NCBI GenBank assembly: GCA_946615785.1 | Contig: CAMOIA010000106.1 | Location: 1-5,884 of the forward strand | Direction of reading: 5' to 3' | Source: an uncultured Clostridia bacterium | GTDB lineage: Bacteria > Bacillota > Clostridia > Christensenellales > Aristaeellaceae | DNA: 5,884 nt | Shown here: positions 1-5,759 of the stretch, one piece after another | Numbering within the stretch: position 1 is the stretch's first letter | Layout: each line of letters begins with the position of its first letter | Made by a program: the position numbers and the translations under genes | Notes under the pieces: model-generated | What the model was told of the DNA's origin: nothing | The model's database searches: none | Seen by the model: the letters and a program-made list of their open reading frames with translations, nothing else

Positions 1-186
1 GGTAAAATCCCGCAGGATGTCGACAAGGCCGTACAGCAGCAAAAGGCCGCCGATGGAATAGCAGATGATGTGCATGGCGGATTCGTTGAAAATGATCATG
101 CTCAGGCCCACGGCAAGCGCGAGGACGCCCAGAATGAACAGCCCCCGCTTGTCAAGGTTTTTCAGTCCAAAGGGTTTGACGGCCAT
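1..186 (-). CDS. DUF308/HdeD-like small membrane protein, N-terminal part (cut by window edge)
   Basis: Only the first 62 codons are in the window; the frame stays open to base 1. The protein starts MAVKPFGLKNLDKRG and then shows two hydrophobic stretches, about residues 15-34 and 40-57, joined by a short turn containing FNESAMH. A positively charged head followed by paired short membrane helices rich in Gly, Leu and Ile resembles the repeating helix pairs of DUF308/HdeD-type inner-membrane proteins. This is a resemblance by eye, not a confirmed hit, and the family function is poorly defined. The ATG at 184-186 is well supported by GGAGGA at 192-197 with 6 nt spacing. It lies one base after the stop of the acetyltransferase gene, so it is the fourth gene of the ireB operon and is probably translationally coupled. 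It could be another small multi-pass membrane protein. Confidence 0.6.
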   Translation of the reverse strand, partial: MAVKPFGLKNLDKRGLFILGVLALAVGLSMIIFNESAMHIICYSIGGLLLLYGLVDILRDFT

Positions 187-187
187 T

Positions 188-751
188 TCAGTCCTCCCCC
201 GTTCTTTCGTTCAGCGCTTCCCATTCGCACCGCATAAGCGCATAGGCCACAACGTCGTGCCAGCGGCCGAAGCGGTACATTTCTTCCTTCAGGACGCCTT
301 CCTGCTGAAAGCCGCTTTTTTCAAGGCAGCGGATGCTGTGCTCGTTGCAGGCGTAAACGTGCGCCTTCAGGCGGTGCAGGTTCAGGTCTTCAAACGCGAA
401 GCGGCACAGGATCGAAAGCGCGTCTGTGCCGTAGCCCCGTCCGCGCATTTCTTCCTCGCCGATGTGGATGGTCACCTCTGCCCGGAGGTTCCGTCTGTCC
501 AGTTCGCTCAGGCCGCACCGGCCAAGGAACCGACCGTCCTCCAGGCGCTCGATGGCAAACTGGTATTCGCCGGTGGAATGGCTGGTCTGCGCAGCCATGA
601 ACTGCGCCGCGTCGTCCATCGTGGCCGGCAGAACCGGCGCACCGGAAAGCAGACCCATCACGTCCGCGTCATTCAGGGACTTCCAAAGCGGAATCAGATC
701 GCCGTTGTCAAACGCGCGAAGCCGCACCATCTGGCCTTCAAACATATTCAT
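188..751 (-). CDS. GNAT family N-acetyltransferase, RimJ/RimL-like
   Basis: This 187-residue protein has the length and layout of the RimJ/RimL branch of GNAT acetyltransferases, which move an acetyl group from acetyl-CoA to a protein N-terminus or small amine. The N-terminal strand GQMVRLRAF (6-14) is typical. The acetyl-CoA pyrophosphate loop is RGRGYGTDA (103-111). It is followed by LNLHRLKAHVYACNEHSI (123-140) and EKSGFQQEGVLKE (144-156), then a C-terminal WHDVVAYALM strand (164-173). The substrate cannot be told. The first ATG (749-751) overlaps the previous stop as ATGA. A second ATG two codons on (743-745) gives MFEGQMVRLR, closer to the usual family start. Two tandem GAGGA motifs (758-762 and 752-756) each sit 6 nt before one of these ATGs, so the start is ambiguous by two residues. 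Confidence 0.9.
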   Translation of the reverse strand: MNMFEGQMVRLRAFDNGDLIPLWKSLNDADVMGLLSGAPVLPATMDDAAQFMAAQTSHSTGEYQFAIERLEDGRFLGRCGLSELDRRNLRAEVTIHIGEEEMRGRGYGTDALSILCRFAFEDLNLHRLKAHVYACNEHSIRCLEKSGFQQEGVLKEEMYRFGRWHDVVAYALMRCEWEALNERTGED

Positions 752-1086
752 TCCTCATCCTCATCCATTTCGGCAACCAGTTTCAGAAACTTTTCGAACA
801 CAGCGTCGCTGATGGTCTCGTCTTCGACAGTGGCGTAAATATCCTCGCCGTTTTCATCCTTCTGGATTTCAAGGATCACGACCTCGCCGTCGTCCTCCTC
901 GTCCGTCTCTTCGTCCGCTTCCTCGTCGATGAGGAGCAGCGCCACATAGAGCTTGCCCTCGTGATCGATGGTGGTCAGGTACTCAAAACGGCTGGTGACG
1001 CCTTCTTCGTCCGTCAGTTCGATGATCTGGTTTTCGTCCATGCCTTCCATGTCTTCGTTGTCCATCGTGTCAAATTCGTCCGTCAT
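748..1086 (-). other. Possible separate DUF1292 (YrzB-like) product from an internal in-frame start
   Basis: Inside the ruvX frame, codon 149 is an ATG (1084-1086) preceded by GGAGGA at 1091-1096, with 5 nt between GGAGG and the ATG. This is as good as any ribosome binding site in the window. It falls exactly between the RuvX end (about residue 140) and the DUF1292 part. Initiation here would give a 112-residue acidic protein starting MTDEFDTMDNED, close to the usual stand-alone size of this family. The function of DUF1292 proteins is not established. The site and spacing are visible in the sequence. That both products are made is inference. The alternative is that this is a relic of a formerly separate gene now translated only as a fusion. 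Confidence 0.55.
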
Positions 1087-1530
1087 TTGCTCCTCCACGC
1101 CCGCGTTCCGGGCTGCTTTTTGTGTGAGTGTATCAAGATAGCGCTGCAAAATCACCGCGGCCGCCACCTTGTCCACGTGCGTTTTTCTGTTTTCCCGGCG
1201 CATTCCGCCCTCGATCAGCGCGTGCTCCGCCTCCACGGTGGAAAGCCGTTCGTCGCAGAATTCCACTTTCATGCCGGCCTTTTCAAGCTGCTGGGCGAAC
1301 GCGCGCACCTTTTCGGCCTGAAAGCCTTCGGTGCCGTCCATGTTCTTTGGCAGCCCGAGCACCAGGAAATCTGACCCGGTTTCGTCAAAGGCGGCGCGCA
1401 CCTTTTTGACATCCGGGCCCCAGCCGATGCGCTCGATCAGACCGAAAGGACTGGCAAACAGGCGCATTTCGTCGCTGACCGCGAGTCCGATGCGCCTGTC
1501 CCCCACGTCAAGGCAAAGAAGCCGGCCCAT
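748..1530 (-). CDS. ruvX: RuvX/YqgF Holliday-junction resolvase-like protein fused to a DUF1292 domain
   Basis: The single 260-residue frame has two parts. Residues 1 to about 140 are a full-length RuvX/YqgF domain with an RNase H-like fold: LCLDVGDRRIGLAVSD (5-20, Asp8 likely catalytic), LGLPKNMDG (58-66), VEFCDERLST (89-98) and HVDKVAAAVILQRYLD (118-133, Asp120). The family is linked to Holliday-junction or pre-16S rRNA processing. Residues 149-260 are a DUF1292 domain (YrzB-like), recognised from NQIIELTDEEG, FEYLTTIDHEGKLYVALLL, GEVVILEIQKDENGEDIYATVED and an acidic loop at 202-214. In other Firmicutes these are two separate neighbouring genes. No stop or frameshift separates them here. 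The start ATG overlaps the ireB stop (TAATG) with AGGGGAG upstream. The end overlaps the acetyltransferase start (ATGA), and the codons for its acidic tail double as that gene's Shine-Dalgarno. Confidence 0.92.
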   Translation of the reverse strand: MGRLLCLDVGDRRIGLAVSDEMRLFASPFGLIERIGWGPDVKKVRAAFDETGSDFLVLGLPKNMDGTEGFQAEKVRAFAQQLEKAGMKVEFCDERLSTVEAEHALIEGGMRRENRKTHVDKVAAAVILQRYLDTLTQKAARNAGVEEQMTDEFDTMDNEDMEGMDENQIIELTDEEGVTSRFEYLTTIDHEGKLYVALLLIDEEADEETDEEDDGEVVILEIQKDENGEDIYATVEDETISDAVFEKFLKLVAEMDEDEE

Positions 1531-1802
1531 TATTCGCCGCTCCCCTGCAGTTGGGTCTTCACGTATGAACGCACAAGCTCCTCCAGGATTTCGTCCCGTT
1601 CGAGACGGCAGATGAGGCTCCGGGCGTTATTGAAACTGGTAATGTAGGTGGGATCGCCCGTCAGTACATAGCCCACCAATTGCGTGATGGGATCATAGCC
1701 TTTGATCATCAGGGCGTTGTACACATGCGCCAGGATATCCGGGGCGGTTTCCCGTCCTTCCGGAAGAGGGCGCAGCTTGGTCGTATCGGACCAGTCGCTC
1801 AA
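1530..1802 (-). CDS. ireB: IreB-family regulatory phosphoprotein (DUF965, YrzL-like)
   Basis: This 90-residue protein matches the IreB/YrzL family along its whole length. The core reads DILAHVYNALMIKGYDPI (23-40), QLVGYVLTGDPTYITSFNNA (41-60), then RSLICRLERDEILEELVRSY (61-80). In Enterococcus, IreB is a small dimeric protein phosphorylated on N-terminal threonines by the PASTA kinase IreK and is tied to cephalosporin tolerance. Here Thr7 and Thr8 in SDTTKL are the obvious candidate sites, by analogy only. Translation must start at a TTG (1800-1802): no in-frame ATG exists nearby, and GGGAGGGG (1809-1816) sits at proper distance, with 8 nt from GGAGG to the TTG. The gene heads the operon behind a consensus promoter, and its TAA overlaps the ruvX ATG by one base. 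The ireB-ruvX-DUF1292 order is the classic Firmicutes arrangement. Confidence 0.93.
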   Translation of the reverse strand: MSDWSDTTKLRPLPEGRETAPDILAHVYNALMIKGYDPITQLVGYVLTGDPTYITSFNNARSLICRLERDEILEELVRSYVKTQLQGSGE

Positions 1803-1808
1803 TGGTAT

Positions 1809-1816
1809 CCCCTCCC
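1809..1816 (-). promoter_or_regulatory. Shine-Dalgarno of ireB that fixes a TTG start
   Basis: On the minus strand GGGAGGGG lies just ahead of the TTG at 1800-1802, with 8 nt between the GGAGG core and the codon. Together with family-typical protein sequence directly after the TTG, this makes the non-ATG start convincing. Confidence 0.8.
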
Positions 1817-1829
1817 TTCCTTATTCAAT

Positions 1830-1858
1830 ATTATACAACTCTAACGCCGCTGTTTCAA
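1830..1858 (-). promoter_or_regulatory. Sigma-A type promoter of the ireB operon
   Basis: Minus strand: -35 TTGAAA (1853-1858), a 17-nt spacer and a perfect -10 TATAAT (1830-1835). Transcription would begin near 1823 and give a leader of only about 20 nt, almost all of it the ribosome binding site. This promoter would drive ireB, ruvX-DUF1292, the acetyltransferase and the DUF308-like gene. Confidence 0.85.
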
Positions 1859-1900
1859 GTCAAAATTAACGGTTTCACCGGCTTTGCCGCAGATTGTGCG

Positions 1901-3709
1901 TTACAGCGGACCCGCGCTCGGGAAGGTGCAGCCGGTGAAAAAGTGCCCATACATGCGGCCCGGCGAAAGCGGTTCTTCCTCCAGGGCGGAGATTTCCGCG
2001 CGCTCGCCGGAAAGGTATTCGCGGATCTCCTTAGAAACGTCCCTGCAGCGTTCCATGCAGGCGCCGTACCGGCTGACAAGGATTTCCCACCCATACGGCT
2101 TCATATGTTTTTTCCACAGGGCGCGGTGCGAAGAAAGTAACGCCTTTGTTTCCTCAATCAGCGCGGGAATCTCCGTCTCCGCCACGTTTTCAAGGTATTC
2201 TTTGTCCCCCGCAAGGTATCTTTCCCTGAGACCGGCGGAAATTTCCGCCTTATGTGCGGCAAGGGCGAACACGCATTTTGCAAACGTGCCTAAATCCGTG
2301 CCGCTGTACGGCCGGATCATCTCTTCGCCCTCGCGGAACCGCTTCGCAAGGTTTTCCGGACGATCCCCGCCCGCCGAAAGCGGATAAAGAAGATCGCCGT
2401 ACAGATAGGTCTTGCCGCCGCGCATATCATCCCAGCCTGTGTAAAAACGGGCCATGGCTTCCACGGCCGCTTTCTCAAACCCGCAGGCCGCCTCGCCAAG
2501 GCACAGCGCAGCGTCCAGCGAAGGCACCTTTCCCTGCCAGCAGGCCTCGGAAAAAAGCGGCAGCAGGGGCAGCGCCAGGAAGGGATCGCATTCAGCGCCG
2601 TCGTCCCCCCACATGGACGCGACCACCGTGGTAATGCCGTTTTCAAGGCACAAAGGAAGCGCGGCGGCGCTGGTTTCATACGTTCTGTACACCTGTGGCA
2701 AAAAGCCGCTCCAGGTCCAGATGCCGCCCGTGAACACCGTGTCCGCATGGATGCGCTCATGTTCCCGGAACATGTGCGAAATCAGCGCGGGATCGCGGTT
2801 GTAATAATCCCAATAGCAAAGGCGCACGTTCGGCACCTCTTTGATCACCTCGTCAGGCACATGGGAGGAAATGTCGTAATAGCTGCCCGTCGCCGAGCCC
2901 AGCCGGAAGAACATATCGCTCCACATCATCGGCGACAGTCCGTATTTTTCCGCGATGGCGCACACGCGCTTTAAGTGCCTGCACAAGAGGGCGAACCGGT
3001 CCACAGGGCCGTGCAGCGCATAATAGCGCCCCAGACCCACGCCGTGAGCCTCGTCCATGCCGATGTGGATGCGCCTGGAGGAAAGCAGGGACGCGCAGGC
3101 GCGGATCTGCGCCTCGATCAGATCGTACGTCCGTTCGTCGTCGATCATGAGCACGGCCGTCTGGTCCCGAAGGGGCGCGTTTTCATTCCACTGCAGAAAC
3201 TGTCCGAGGTGCCCCAGGGTCTGGATGCTCGCCACCACCTCGATGCCGAGCGAGACGGCATAGCGGTCCACTTCCCGAAGCTCTTTTTCGCTGTATCTTC
3301 CCCGCAGATAGCCGAAATACGGGAACCCTTCAATGGGATAGACATCCTCCATGTACAGCTGCAAATAGTTCATGCCGAGCAGCGCCATCACGTCCATGAC
3401 CGCTTTCAGGCTTTCGACCGTCATGACCGCGCCGCGGGACAGGTCCAGCATGATCCCGCAGTCCCGGAAATGCCGCGTTTCCGTAAGATCAAGCTTCTCC
3501 CCGCGCGCATGGGCCAGCGCCGAAAGGAAAACGCCCCTTGAAAGCGCGTTTTTATCCGGTGCTTCAATCACCGCCCGCTCCCCCGAAAGGGACACTCGCA
3601 GCGCTGCGCCGTCTGATTGGACGGCTTCGACCGAAAGCGAACGCGCGTCCGGAAACCTTGCCGCCGCAAGCGATACAGACCGCGCGACTTCTTCTTTGGA
3701 AAAACCCAT
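1901..3709 (-). CDS. Cytoplasmic beta-N-acetylhexosaminidase-like glycoside hydrolase, family GH20
   Basis: This 602-residue protein has a GH20-type layout. A small N-terminal alpha/beta domain spans about 1-77 (GERAVIEAPDKNALSRGVF). A TIM barrel covers about 80-400, and a helical C-terminal region runs to 602. The catalytic pair is Asp219-Glu220 in HIGMDEAHGVGLGRYY (215-230). Other barrel motifs are GIMLDLSRG (85-93), LQLYMED (116-122), IQTLGHLGQF (162-171), MMWSDMFFRL (261-270), IWTWSGF (330-336) and MWGDDGAE (366-373). GH20 enzymes remove terminal GlcNAc or GalNAc by substrate-assisted catalysis, where the Asp positions the acetamido group and the Glu is the acid/base. The pattern is closest to the intracellular HEXD/Hex1-like branch. 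No signal peptide is seen, so imported glycan or recycled wall fragments are plausible substrates (inference). The ATG follows GGGAGGGG (3713-3720). It has its own promoter and sits between the tat and ireB operons. Confidence 0.9.
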   Translation of the reverse strand: MGFSKEEVARSVSLAAARFPDARSLSVEAVQSDGAALRVSLSGERAVIEAPDKNALSRGVFLSALAHARGEKLDLTETRHFRDCGIMLDLSRGAVMTVESLKAVMDVMALLGMNYLQLYMEDVYPIEGFPYFGYLRGRYSEKELREVDRYAVSLGIEVVASIQTLGHLGQFLQWNENAPLRDQTAVLMIDDERTYDLIEAQIRACASLLSSRRIHIGMDEAHGVGLGRYYALHGPVDRFALLCRHLKRVCAIAEKYGLSPMMWSDMFFRLGSATGSYYDISSHVPDEVIKEVPNVRLCYWDYYNRDPALISHMFREHERIHADTVFTGGIWTWSGFLPQVYRTYETSAAALPLCLENGITTVVASMWGDDGAECDPFLALPLLPLFSEACWQGKVPSLDAALCLGEAACGFEKAAVEAMARFYTGWDDMRGGKTYLYGDLLYPLSAGGDRPENLAKRFREGEEMIRPYSGTDLGTFAKCVFALAAHKAEISAGLRERYLAGDKEYLENVAETEIPALIEETKALLSSHRALWKKHMKPYGWEILVSRYGACMERCRDVSKEIREYLSGERAEISALEEEPLSPGRMYGHFFTGCTFPSAGPL

Positions 3710-3748
3710 ATGCCCCTCCCGACCGTGTATTCGTTTTCATCTGCCTCT

Positions 3749-3777
3749 ATCCTATCACAGCACGGAAAAACTCGCAA
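3749..3777 (-). promoter_or_regulatory. Probable promoter of the GH20 gene
   Basis: Minus strand: -35 TTGCGA (3772-3777), a 17-nt spacer and -10 TAGGAT (3749-3754), preceded by TG plus one base as in extended -10 elements. The -35 starts one base past the T-tract of the tat terminator, so the tat unit ends and this one begins with almost no spare sequence. Confidence 0.55.
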
Positions 3778-3778
3778 C

Positions 3779-3801
3779 AAAAAACGGCGGAAAAGCCGCC
3801 G
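3779..3801 (-). terminator. Rho-independent terminator of the tatA-tatC operon
   Basis: Minus-strand RNA forms a 6-bp all-GC stem (3796-3801 with 3785-3790) around a 5-nt loop, followed by six U (3779-3784). It lies about 24 nt past the tatC stop. Confidence 0.9.
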
Positions 3802-3824
3802 CGGGCAATTGTGTTCAGAAAGGT

Positions 3825-4628
3825 TTATTCCTCCAGCGCCTGCGCATCCCGGGATTTTGTGAAGCGCGCCACCAGGATGCCGATTTCGTACAGCAGCACC
3901 ATCGGCACCCCCAGCGCGATCTGGGAAACCACGTCCGGCGGGGTCAGGATGGCCGCCAGGACAAAGATGCCCAGAATGACGTATTTGCGCTTGGAAGCGA
4001 GCATCTGATGATTCGTCAGCCCGAAACGCGTGGTAATGTAAATCGCCACGGGCAGCTGAAACGCGACGCCAAAGGGCAGGATGAACCCGAAAAGGAAGCC
4101 GACGTATTTGTCGATGGAAAGCATGGGCCTTGCCAGATTGTCCCCTGCGACCAGGAAAAAGTCGACCGCCAGCGTATACACCGCAAAATAGCAGAAGGTG
4201 ACCCCTGTCAGGAACAGGAACAGCGCCACAAAGAACATGACCCGAAAGCGCGTCTTTTCATGCGGGTACAGCGCGGGCTTGATAAAGCCCCAGATCTGCC
4301 AGATCACGACCGGGCTGGCCGCGACGGCGCCGGCGATCAGCGCCACCTTGAACTTGGTGACGAGCGCTTCCGACATGGCGGTGTAAATCACGTCGATCCC
4401 GCGCGCCTGGATCGGCGACACGATCCAGGCCATCAGGGGATCGATGAACAGTGAATACACGGCAAAAAAGGCCACGGCCACCGCGATGGCCGAGACCACA
4501 AGCACTTTCCGAAGGGCCAGCAGATGGGAAAGCAGGGGAGCGCCGCCGTCCCCTTCCGGGGCCGCCGGCGCCTTTTCTTCCACCTCATCCGCTGCCGTCA
4601 GATCGGGCTTTTTAGTGCTGTCAGGCAT
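3825..4628 (-). CDS. tatC: Sec-independent protein translocase subunit TatC
   Basis: TatC is the multi-spanning receptor of the twin-arginine pathway; with TatA it exports folded proteins carrying RR signal peptides. I place the start at the ATG at 4626-4628 (267 residues): AAGGA (4634-4638) sits 5 nt upstream, giving an 8-nt overlap with tatA. An ATG at 4652 would add eight basic residues but has no visible Shine-Dalgarno. From this start the features are a charged, Ala/Pro-rich cytoplasmic head (1-31), SHLLALRKVL (34-43), WQIWGFIKPALYPHE (110-124), FGVAFQLPVAIY (186-197), LTPPDVVSQ (228-236) and six hydrophobic segments. Two usual acidic residues differ: the HLxELR glutamate is Ala38, and the position normally Glu in FGxxFExP is Gln191. 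Glu124 and Asp232 are kept. A terminator follows the gene. Identity is secure; the effect of the substitutions is not known. Confidence 0.95.
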   Translation of the reverse strand: MPDSTKKPDLTAADEVEEKAPAAPEGDGGAPLLSHLLALRKVLVVSAIAVAVAFFAVYSLFIDPLMAWIVSPIQARGIDVIYTAMSEALVTKFKVALIAGAVAASPVVIWQIWGFIKPALYPHEKTRFRVMFFVALFLFLTGVTFCYFAVYTLAVDFFLVAGDNLARPMLSIDKYVGFLFGFILPFGVAFQLPVAIYITTRFGLTNHQMLASKRKYVILGIFVLAAILTPPDVVSQIALGVPMVLLYEIGILVARFTKSRDAQALEE

Positions 4629-4809
4629 TTTCGTCCTTCTTCTCTTCCGCATCGGCTTTACCGGCTTCGTCCTTGGCGTCCTTCACCTCGGACTTGAAAT
4701 CCTTAATGCTCTTGCCAAGCGCCTTGCCGACACCGGCCAGTTTGCCGCCCCCAAAGAGTACCAGCGCAAGCACAATGATCAAAATAATTTCCGTCGTTCC
4801 AAGACGCAT
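4621..4809 (-). CDS. tatA: Twin-arginine translocase pore-type subunit TatA/TatE
   Basis: This is a small 62-residue protein with the TatA plan. The short N-terminal part MRLGTTE carries a polar Glu7. One membrane helix follows (about 8-19), then an FGGGKL hinge (19-24), an amphipathic helix GKALGKSIKDFKSEVKD (28-44) with the conserved Phe38, and a Lys/Glu/Asp/Ala-rich tail. TatA oligomers form the transient passage for folded substrates recruited by TatC. No tatB is nearby, so this looks like a minimal TatAC system as in many Gram-positives. The usual proline of the FGPxKLP hinge is absent. I chose the ATG at 4807-4809 because GGAGG (4818-4822) lies 8 nt upstream. The earlier ATG at 4822-4824 overlaps that Shine-Dalgarno, has no good one of its own, and would add the atypical residues MEGLN. 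Confidence 0.93.
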   Translation of the reverse strand: MRLGTTEIILIIVLALVLFGGGKLAGVGKALGKSIKDFKSEVKDAKDEAGKADAEEKKDENA

Positions 4810-4827
4810 ATTCAAACCCTCCATTCA

Positions 4828-4872
4828 GCCCAGAAGACTTCGGGCCGTGCGTCGGGGCCGCACGCCGGCCCC
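4828..4872 (-). promoter_or_regulatory. Structured GC-rich 5' leader of tatA
   Basis: The leader can form a 7-bp GC stem (4866-4872 with 4854-4860, 5-nt loop). An alternative 6-bp stem (4859-4864 with 4846-4851) shares bases with it and so excludes it. A third hairpin of 7 bp with one bulge (4842-4845 plus 4839-4841 with 4833-4835 plus 4828-4831) ends 5 nt ahead of the tatA Shine-Dalgarno. No U-tract follows any of them, so classic attenuation is not indicated. A role in mRNA stability or ribosome access is possible. It matches no riboswitch I recognise. Confidence 0.4.
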
Positions 4873-4883
4873 CTTATGCGCAC

Positions 4884-4912
4884 ATTATACCCCATATGCT
4901 TGCACTTTTCAA
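4884..4912 (-). promoter_or_regulatory. Sigma-A type promoter of tatA-tatC
   Basis: Minus strand: -35 TTGAAA (4907-4912), a 17-nt spacer and -10 TATAAT (4884-4889). Both hexamers and the spacer length are identical to the ireB promoter. The predicted start is near 4877, giving a GC-rich leader of about 68 nt. Confidence 0.85.
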
Positions 4913-4942
4913 CCCCGGGCCGAAAAGAGCATGCCATCCGTC

Positions 4943-5662
4943 TTATGAACGAAAATGCCTGTCCGGCTGCGGCACCATGGTGCGCCAGCGTTTCCCGAGG
5001 GTTTCAAGGGCAGAAAGCAGATTTGCCTTTTCATCCTCCGTCATGTCTCCGTACAGGTCAGCCCGGCTGAGGGAAAGCCTCTCCGCTGCCGCCATGCCCG
5101 CTTCCGTCAAAGCGATGTTCTGACTGCGGCGGTCCTGCGGATTGACAAACCGCACGGCATAGCCGCGCTCTTCGAGCTTAAAGGCCAGCTCCGAGACCGA
5201 GGCCGGCCGGATGCCCATGAGTTCCGTCAATTCCCGCTGGGAAAGCGGGCCTTTTTCCATCAGAATGTTCATCAGGCGCCTCTGCCCGTCCGGTGCTCCG
5301 GAAATCATGCGCAGAAGATGGGACAGCCTGATCAGCTGCGAAGAAATGCGCTCCTCGGTCGTCATGGCCTCGTACAGCGCAGCGCGCTCCTCCTCCGGCA
5401 TGAAGCCGGGGCGCATCGCCGGACGCGCGCGGCCGTGAGGCCCCCGGGGACCCATGCCGCAGGGCGGCATGGAGTGCATCATGGGGCCTTCTCCAAACCG
5501 GGGATGAAACCCGTGGCCCATCGGACCATGCGGGCCCATGGGACGCTGTGCACGCGAGCCCATCGCCTCACCTTCTGTCCCGTCCTCCATGGCTTCCGGT
5601 TCGTTCTGGTTCAGGTTCTCATTCAGGGTTTCGTTTTCAAATTTCTTTTCGTTCCAATGCAT
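4943..5662 (-). CDS. MarR-family transcriptional regulator with His/Met/Gly/Pro-rich N-terminal extension
   Basis: The C-terminal part (about 105-230) is a MarR winged-helix protein. It has a dimerisation helix SSQLIRLSHLLRMI (107-120), QRRLMNILMEKGPLSQREL (127-145), the recognition helix region IRPASVSELAFKLEERG (151-167) and the wing signature NPQDRRSQNIALTEAG (174-189). MarR proteins bind palindromic DNA as dimers and often release it on sensing a ligand, redox change or metal. At 239 residues it is nearly 100 longer than the family norm. Residues 1-34 are acidic and Asn/Glu-rich. Residues 41-88 hold eight Met, five His and one Cys among Gly, Pro and Arg, with repeated units MGPHGPMG (42-49) and MGPRGPHG (70-77). 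That suggests a flexible, possibly metal-binding arm, but the ligand is unknown. AGGAGG (5673-5678) precedes the ATG by 10 nt. Two identical palindromes flank its promoter, suggesting autorepression. No terminator is evident before the tatA promoter. Confidence 0.88.
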   Translation of the reverse strand: MHWNEKKFENETLNENLNQNEPEAMEDGTEGEAMGSRAQRPMGPHGPMGHGFHPRFGEGPMMHSMPPCGMGPRGPHGRARPAMRPGFMPEEERAALYEAMTTEERISSQLIRLSHLLRMISGAPDGQRRLMNILMEKGPLSQRELTELMGIRPASVSELAFKLEERGYAVRFVNPQDRRSQNIALTEAGMAAAERLSLSRADLYGDMTEDEKANLLSALETLGKRWRTMVPQPDRHFRS

Positions 5663-5704
5663 GTTTTGTTATCCTCCTGTTGATCCGTTGATGCGTTAAT
5701 TGTT

Positions 5705-5714
5705 AAGGTACCTT
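5705..5714. promoter_or_regulatory. Operator-like palindrome, downstream copy (AAGGTACCTT)
   Basis: A perfect 10-bp palindrome identical to the one at 5750-5759. It lies just after the marR -10, about where transcription starts. A dimer bound here would block initiation or early elongation. Confidence 0.7.
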
Positions 5715-5722
5715 TCAATAGC

Positions 5723-5751
5723 AATGTACACCTGATCTTTCTATTTGTCAA
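5723..5751 (-). promoter_or_regulatory. Promoter of the marR-family gene
   Basis: Minus strand: perfect -35 TTGACA (5746-5751), a 17-nt spacer and -10 TACATT (5723-5728). The -35 overlaps the upstream palindrome by two bases and the -10 is 8 nt from the downstream one, so both should be close enough for direct control. Confidence 0.85.
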
Positions 5752-5759
5752 GGTACCTT
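5750..5759. promoter_or_regulatory. Operator-like palindrome, upstream copy (AAGGTACCTT)
   Basis: A perfect 10-bp palindrome whose last bases form the beginning of the marR -35 box. Its centre is 45 bp from that of the other copy, about four helical turns, which would put two bound dimers on roughly the same face of the DNA. Binding by the neighbouring MarR protein is inferred from position. Confidence 0.7.

Noticed and set aside
65..838. Long plus-strand open frames opposite the acetyltransferase and ruvX genes (also 2975-3541 and 3372-4454 opposite the GH20 and tatC genes).
   Set aside because: They lie antisense to well-recognised proteins, lack ribosome binding sites and have no recognisable domains. 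Long antisense frames are expected in GC-rich coding DNA.
1865..1895. Possible terminator after the GH20 gene: two small 4-bp hairpins followed by a short T-rich stretch on the minus strand.
   Set aside because: The stems are only 4 bp and the T-tract is interrupted (TTAATTTT). Too weak to call, although some termination here is possible.
4629..4652. Upstream ATG for tatC adding MRKRRRTK.
   Set aside because: No Shine-Dalgarno precedes it and it would overlap tatA by 32 nt, whereas the ATG at 4628 has AAGGA at good distance. The basic residues come from reading the tatA tail in another frame.
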